64,000 nt of DNA from Novosphingobium rosa NBRC 15208 (GTDB lineage: Bacteria > Pseudomonadota > Alphaproteobacteria > Sphingomonadales > Sphingomonadaceae), in contig NZ_BCZE01000020.1 in assembly GCF_001598555.1 (NCBI RefSeq), positions 51,043 through 115,042 on the forward strand, read 5' to 3'. The translations under genes and the position numbers were made by a program. Under the pieces are notes generated by a model, which saw only the letters and a list, made by a program, of their open reading frames with translations, was not told the DNA's origin and searched no databases. This document shows positions 59,727 to 64,000 of this stretch, in pieces. Position 1 is the stretch's first letter. Each line of letters opens with the position of its first letter.

Positions 59727-62087
59727 TCAGAAGCGCTTGTGCGCCTCCAGTCCGATGGTGCGCGGCTGCAGGCCGATCACCCGGACGTTGCCCGTCCCGA
59801 ACAGCGTGCCCACGCCCTTGCTGGATAGGCCCAGCGAGTTGAGCATGTTGTTGCCGAAGACATAGATGCCCCAATTGCCATCGGGATGCTCGATGCCGAA
59901 GCGCAGGCTCAGCTCGGTATAGCCGGGCAGGCGGTTGGTGTAGGCATCGGCATGCGAGAAGCTGGCCCAGGTCGCCCCGGTGTAGCTGGCATCCACACGG
60001 CCGATGGCCTGAAGGCCGGGGGTGATCGGCCTGGTCACCTCGCCGCCGCCCTGAAGCGTGAACTTGGGCACATTGGGGATCTCGTTGCCCTTCTTGCCGC
60101 TGGCGGCGAAGACGTTGCTGGTCTGGTCGGTGGTCAGCACCGCATCGGCATAGGTGGTGGACAGATAGAAGGACAGATTGTCGACCGGGCGCACGCTGGT
60201 TTCCAGTTCCACGCCGCGGATGCGCGCGTCGCCGGCATTGGCGATGACGCTGAAGGTGGAGCCGGTAGACTGGGCGGCGGTCTGCCCGCTGACCTGCATG
60301 TTGCTCCAGTCGATCTGATAGACATCGACGTTGAGCGTCAGCTTGCGGTCGAACCACTGGGTCTTCAGGCCCAGCTCGTAGTTCCATAGGCTGTCCGACT
60401 GATAGGGGCCGAAGCTGGCGGGCAGGCCGATGACCTGGTTGACGCCACCCGGGCGGAAGCCCTGTGAGGCCTCGAAATAGGCCATGACATTGCGGTCGAA
60501 CTTGTAGTTGGTGCCCGCCTTGAAGATCCAGCCATTGTCGGACGTGGTGTTGGCCGTGGCCGACCCCGCTGAGGTGCCGATGATGAGGTTGCCCACCAGC
60601 ACCTGACCCGCGACATTCTTGTCGTATTTGTAATAGCGCGTGCCGCCGGTGATGGACCACTTCGGCGTGATGTCGTAGGACACATCGGCATAGCCTGAGG
60701 TCTGTTCCAGCCGGTCGGAGATGTAGCGGCGGAACAGCACATTGGCAGGCGCGACGGTGGTGCCATTGGCCACGGTGGGGGTGGTGGTCAGCGGCATGAT
60801 GATCTCGCCGCTGTTGCTGTCGACCGAGTCCACATCGGAGAAGATGAAGGCGCGGCGCAGCGAGTGGAAGAAGCCCACGGTCCAGTTGAGCGCGCTCTTG
60901 CCGTTGGAGGAGAGGCGCAGCTCCTGCGTCCAGCCCTTGGTCCACTGCTGCGAATAGGCCGCCGAAGGCGACTGCGACAGCGCATAGCTGCGGTACTGGT
61001 TAAGCTGCGCGGTGGTGCAGCTCTGCCCGCTGGCCAGCCCCAAATAGGTGGCGCAGCGTGCGGCATTGCTCTGCTGCAGCTGGAAGAACACGCTGGAATC
61101 CGAGGTATAGCTCAGATAACGGTTCTGATAGGAGGCCGTGCCCACCAGCGTGGCAAAGCCCAGATCGTAGCTGGCATTGGCGCTGAACAGGTCCATGCGG
61201 TCCGAATTGCGGTGCAGCGAGGCCCAGGCGGCATCGTAATTATGGTCGAGCTGGCCGCTTGTTGTGCCCCACAGCCAGTTGTTGACGAAGCCCTTGTTGC
61301 GCTGGATCGCGGCGGTCAGGTCCAGCGTGAAGTTTTCCATCGGCTTGAAGCGCAGCATGGCGCGGCCACCGTACTTCTGGCTGTCGTTGATGTTCTTGAG
61401 GCCACGCAGACTGTCGTCGAGCCAGCCGTTCTGATACTGGTAATAGCCGACAGCACGCAGCGCCAGCACATCGTTGACCAGCGGAATGTTGACCATCCCC
61501 TGCTCATTATGCCCGATGCCGCCGCCATCGACCGAGGTAAGGCGGGCTTCCACGGCGCCTTCATACTTGTTCATTTTCGGCTTGGCGAAGATCAGGCGCA
61601 CGGTGCCCGCCATCGAGGCCGAGCCATAGAGCGTGCCCTGCGGCCCGCGCAGCACCTCGGCGCGATCGACATCGAACAGGCGGATGTCGGGGCTGGCCGA
61701 ACCGGCATCGTTGTTCACGCCCACCGGCGCAATCAGCGGCGTTTCGTCGTAATAGATGCCCACGGTGGGCTCGCCCGCGGCCTGAATGTTGCGCAGCGTG
61801 ATGCGTGCGCCGCCATTGGCGCTTTCGCGGATGTTGAGGCCGGGCGCCAGGCGGTTGAGCTGATAGGCGTCGGTGATGTTGGCGTTGGTCAGCGCCTTAT
61901 TGGTGATGGCGGTGATGGCGATCGGCGTTTCCTGAACGCTGGTCGCGCGCTTGAGCGCGGTCACCACGATATCGTCCTTGGCGCCGCCGTCAGTGGCGGC
62001 ATCCTGTGCTTGCGCCGTGCCGGCCAGCAGCATGGCCGCCCCCGTCGCCAGCGCGGTGCGAGAAAGCAGAAACGCGAATTTAGTCAT
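59727..62087 (-). CDS. TonB-dependent outer-membrane receptor
   Basis: A 786-residue receptor. ATG 62087 is 7 bases after GGGG; an ATG two codons earlier is possible. A signal peptide ends GTAQAQD; DDIVVTALKRATSVQETP is the TonB-box/plug start, VLRGPQGTLYGSASMAGTVRL the plug core, and the barrel ends in an aromatic residue (AHKRF). Sphingomonad receptors of this class import organic substrates rather than siderophores. As first gene of the amidohydrolase/asparaginase cluster it probably imports their substrate. Confidence 0.92.
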   Translation of the reverse strand: MTKFAFLLSRTALATGAAMLLAGTAQAQDAATDGGAKDDIVVTALKRATSVQETPIAITAITNKALTNANITDAYQLNRLAPGLNIRESANGGARITLRNIQAAGEPTVGIYYDETPLIAPVGVNNDAGSASPDIRLFDVDRAEVLRGPQGTLYGSASMAGTVRLIFAKPKMNKYEGAVEARLTSVDGGGIGHNEQGMVNIPLVNDVLALRAVGYYQYQNGWLDDSLRGLKNINDSQKYGGRAMLRFKPMENFTLDLTAAIQRNKGFVNNWLWGTTSGQLDHNYDAAWASLHRNSDRMDLFSANASYDLGFATLVGTASYQNRYLSYTSDSSVFFQLQQSNAARCATYLGLASGQSCTTAQLNQYRSYALSQSPSAAYSQQWTKGWTQELRLSSNGKSALNWTVGFFHSLRRAFIFSDVDSVDSNSGEIIMPLTTTPTVANGTTVAPANVLFRRYISDRLEQTSGYADVSYDITPKWSITGGTRYYKYDKNVAGQVLVGNLIIGTSAGSATANTTSDNGWIFKAGTNYKFDRNVMAYFEASQGFRPGGVNQVIGLPASFGPYQSDSLWNYELGLKTQWFDRKLTLNVDVYQIDWSNMQVSGQTAAQSTGSTFSVIANAGDARIRGVELETSVRPVDNLSFYLSTTYADAVLTTDQTSNVFAASGKKGNEIPNVPKFTLQGGGEVTRPITPGLQAIGRVDASYTGATWASFSHADAYTNRLPGYTELSLRFGIEHPDGNWGIYVFGNNMLNSLGLSSKGVGTLFGTGNVRVIGLQPRTIGLEAHKRF

Positions 62088-62318
62088 GAACATACCCCAT
62101 TACCAGAACCCGTCACCTGTGGTCCTTTCATGGTCATCCCCCTGCAGTGTCCACCGCGCGCGCTTCCACTTCCGCCGGGCCAGCCTATGGCGCGGTGGAA
62201 GAGAAGCTGCCGCGCAACGGTCTGCTTCCCCCCTTGTCGGGCGTGGCCTCTAGCCGCGTCCTTCCTGTGTCGGTATGGGGCAAGCATACAGGCTTGCCGG
62301 CTTTTGGCTGTCCTAAAT

Positions 62319-62390
62319 TTGACAAAAATGTTGCACTGCAACAGGTCAATTGCACTTTCGTTTCTGTCAATAGGGTGCATTTGCACTACG
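62319..62390. promoter_or_regulatory. Repeated TTGCACT motifs between TonB receptor and Lrp gene
   Basis: TTGCACT occurs at 62331, 62350 and 62381 in the 369-bp divergent region. The first lies in the palindrome GTTGC-ACT-GCAAC and the last in GTGCA-TT-TGCAC. A TTGACA hexamer is at 62319. Multiple phased sites are typical for Lrp/AsnC proteins. The rest of the gap, 62094-62456, holds no gene. Confidence 0.6.
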
Positions 62391-62456
62391 ATTAACGGTA
62401 TTCCTTGAGGCAGCCTCACTGAATTGGACCACATCCGGTTCCGCGAGCCACTATGC

Positions 62457-62915
62457 ATGGATGACCTTGATTCGATTGACCGCCGCATCCTGACCGTGCT
62501 GGCCGAGGATGCCCGCCTGAGCTGGCGAGACCTTGCCGAAAGGATCAATCTCTCCCTGACGCCGACGATACGGCGGGTGCGGGCCCTCGAAAACGAAGGC
62601 TATATCCTTGGCTATAATGCAGCGCTCAGTGAAACGAAACTGAGCGGGGAATTGAATGTTTTTGTGTCCGTGTCGCTCAACCAGCAGAATGCCGATGCGC
62701 TGGCGCTGTTCGATACGTCGATCCAGAAACTGCCCGAGGTGATGGATTGTTATCTGATGACGGGCGATGCGGATTATCTACTGAGAATTGTTGTGAGGAA
62801 TATTTTAGAGTACCAGAGGATGGTGCATGAACTATCGCAAATTCCTGGTGTCAATCATATAAAGTCAAGCTTTGCACTAAGGCCCGTTATACAAAAGAAG
62901 AATCCTAAAATTTAA
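62457..62915 (+). CDS. Lrp/AsnC-family transcriptional regulator
   Basis: A 152-residue regulator. ATG 62457 is chosen (MDDLDSIDRRIL, the usual Lrp start). HTH at about 20-50 (SWRDLAERINLSLTPTIRRVRALE) and the RAM effector domain (DCYLMTGDADYLLRIVV). Lrp proteins sense amino acids, which fits the divergent cluster predicted to release amino acids from amides. A weak ribosome site and an AT-rich tail are noted. Confidence 0.88.
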   Translation: MDDLDSIDRRILTVLAEDARLSWRDLAERINLSLTPTIRRVRALENEGYILGYNAALSETKLSGELNVFVSVSLNQQNADALALFDTSIQKLPEVMDCYLMTGDADYLLRIVVRNILEYQRMVHELSQIPGVNHIKSSFALRPVIQKKNPKI

Positions 62916-63050
62916 GTTGAATATTAAGTGGAGTAAATCGAAATAACAGTAAAAATTTCAAATTTTATTTATTAATGGATTTTCGGAAGGTGGCGGGATC
63001 TTTTGGAATTTTTGTTATTTTGGTTGAAGTTTGACTGCAGTCTCAGTGCA
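62916..63050. other. AT-rich spacer
   Basis: About 135 bases much richer in A/T than the rest of the window, with no gene. It separates the Lrp gene from the relaxase remnant and may mark a recombination junction. Confidence 0.5.
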
Positions 63051-63080
63051 GGGGCTAATCACAAGCAGGACGGGGCCAAT

Positions 63081-63500
63081 GTGAGCGCTAGAGCCTTGCG
63101 AGATGCGGGTTTCGGCCGGGATCTTCGGGATGTGATGGAGCGCAGGCGGCAATGGTTGCTGGCGCAGGGCTTCGCGCAGGAGAATGAAACCGGGCTTTTT
63201 CCGAAGGGCATGATCCGGGCGCTGGAGCGCAGGGATCTGATGCGTGCGGCGCGCCAGCTTTCGGTAGAGCTGGATCTTCCATTCGAGGAGGCGCGGCAGG
63301 GCGCGCGCATCGAGGGGATCTATCGCTGTCCGGTCGATCTGGTGAGTGGGCGGTTCGCGCTGGTCGAGCGTGCCCATGATTGCACGCTGGTACCCTGGAA
63401 GCCGATTCTGGTGCGCAAGGCAGGACAGAATGTGTCGGGCCTGATGCGCGGCGATGAGGTCAACTGGAGAGTTGGTCGCGGGGGCGGACCAGCATTTCCT
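63081..63500 (+). pseudogene. C-terminal fragment of a conjugative relaxase (DUF3363 type)
   Basis: The plus frame reads DAGFGRDLRDVMERRRQWLLAQG, ALERRDLMRAARQLSVELDLPF, GIYRCPVDLVSGRFALVE and VPWKPILVRKAGQNVSG, matching the last 140 residues of VirD2-like relaxases of integrative elements. The catalytic N-terminal domain is missing and no stop is reached: the frame runs on as the antisense of the aldo/keto reductase gene to the window edge. So the 3' end has also been lost. A remnant of a mobile element. Confidence 0.75.
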
Positions 63501-63512
63501 GATCGTCAGGGC

Positions 63513-64000
63513 CTAGAGCATTTCCAGAGGACGCCGCCTGGTCGGTTTGAGAAAACGGCGATCAAGCTCGGTCAGATCGTCCGGCGTGAGCACCAGATCG
63601 GCAGCGGCGCGATTGTCCCGGACATGCGCCACGGTTCCGGCCTTGGGGATCGGCAGGACGCCGTCCCGGTGGAGGAGCCATGCCAGCGCGACCTGGGCGG
63701 GGCTGGCGGTGTGACGCTCCGCTATTTCGATAAGCGCCTGGCGATCAAGCAGGCGCCCCTGTTCGACCGGGCTATAGGCCATCACCGGAATGCAGCATCG
63801 CTTCAGCCAGGGAAGGAGATCGAATTCCGGGCCGCGACGGGTCAGATTGTAGAGGATCTGATTGGTTGCACAGGCCTCGCCGCCGGCATCGAAGAGTTCG
63901 CCCATATCGTCTGTATCGAGGTTGCTCACGCCCCAGCGGGCAATCAGCCCGGCTTCGACCAGTTGCTCCATGGCTTCGACCGTTTCGGCGAGCGGCACAG
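63513..64000 (-). CDS. Aldo/keto reductase, C-terminal part
   Basis: The minus frame is open to the window edge; the GTG at 63998 is internal. The visible 161 residues are the second half of an AKR barrel: ARWGVSNLD, NQILYNLTRRGPEFDLLPW, VMAYSPVEQG and PIPKAGTVAHVRDN (the NADPH-binding region). Likely an NADPH-dependent carbonyl reductase of the YajO/DkgA-like type. The catalytic Asp-Tyr-Lys-His residues lie outside the window. Confidence 0.85.
   Translation of the reverse strand, partial: VPLAETVEAMEQLVEAGLIARWGVSNLDTDDMGELFDAGGEACATNQILYNLTRRGPEFDLLPWLKRCCIPVMAYSPVEQGRLLDRQALIEIAERHTASPAQVALAWLLHRDGVLPIPKAGTVAHVRDNRAAADLVLTPDDLTELDRRFLKPTRRRPLEML

Noticed and set aside
60864..62408. 514-codon plus-strand ORF
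   Set aside because: Antisense of the TonB receptor; the divergent regulator is the real plus-strand gene.
1..64000. CRISPR array, rRNA operon, intact tRNA, plasmid or phage origin
   Set aside because: No regularly spaced repeats, no rRNA sequence, only a degenerate tRNA 3' end, and no replication genes seen.

Overview
This window looks like chromosomal DNA of a high-GC alphaproteobacterium, most likely a sphingomonad of the Novosphingobium/Sphingobium type. The inference rests on the aromatic/alcohol catabolic gene content, a large TonB-dependent receptor paired with periplasmic hydrolases, a complete Flp (Tad) pilus locus, a FixL/FixJ-like pair, and the GC-rich coding style in which most genes have long antisense shadow ORFs. 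No rRNA or CRISPR array is present, and the only tRNA-like sequence is a degenerate 3' half.

Layout. 1-6.7 kb: end of an AtuA-type gene with its small partner, an Abhydrolase_10 esterase-like protein, a tannase/feruloyl-esterase-type protein, a scar made of two truncated genes (triosephosphate isomerase-like and Gfo/Idh/MocA-like), and a secreted clan GH-A-like TIM barrel. 6.9-13.3 kb: a same-strand cassette of VanB-like reductase, Rieske oxygenase, AAHS-type MFS permease and outer-membrane porin (the porin frameshifted), divergent from an unusual LysR protein with two HTH domains. 13.5-19.1 kb: HxlR regulator, a small ORF, an MFS exporter, a GH3 glycosidase behind a LacI-type operator palindrome, and a Pr6Pr-family membrane protein. 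19.1-20.2 kb: non-coding DNA with a decayed tRNA-Gln-like end, probably an old island boundary. 20.2-23.9 kb: two polytopic GT-C/GT87-like proteins and a convergent DUF2569-like protein. 24.3-36.1 kb: Flp pilus locus (two pilins, cpaB, cpaC, a lipoprotein, three Tad-domain genes, cpaE, cpaF, tadB, tadC, TPR lipoprotein, prepilin peptidase).

36.1-39.1 kb: divergent FixL/FixJ-like two-component pair; the sensor keeps the heme-ligating His of FixL. 39.1-40.0 kb: gene graveyard (GGDEF, IS3 and LysR fragments). 40.1-53.6 kb: a catabolic region with LysR, an outer-membrane transporter, a GMC oxidoreductase, a citrate-lyase-alpha-like protein, a second LysR, and a run ALDH-SDR-ADH-ALDH-CaiB-CitE. 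It reads as stepwise oxidation of an alcohol to an acid, CoA activation, and C-C cleavage of the acyl-CoA. 53.6-54.2 kb: gene-poor, turning AT-rich. 54.2-62.1 kb: DMT transporter, then a minus-strand cluster of TonB receptor, two amidohydrolases, an asparaginase-like protein lacking the catalytic Asp (and frameshifted), and a small secreted protein, divergent from an Lrp/AsnC regulator with repeated TTGCACT motifs between them. 62.9-64 kb: C-terminal remnant of a conjugative relaxase running into the end of an aldo/keto reductase gene cut by the window edge.

The most interesting candidates are the Lrp-linked TonB receptor/amidohydrolase/noncanonical asparaginase cluster, the tandem-HTH LysR with its Rieske operon, the CitF/CaiB/CitE set, and the heme-PAS sensor. 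All functional assignments are from reading the translated sequence and knowledge of the families; no searches were run.
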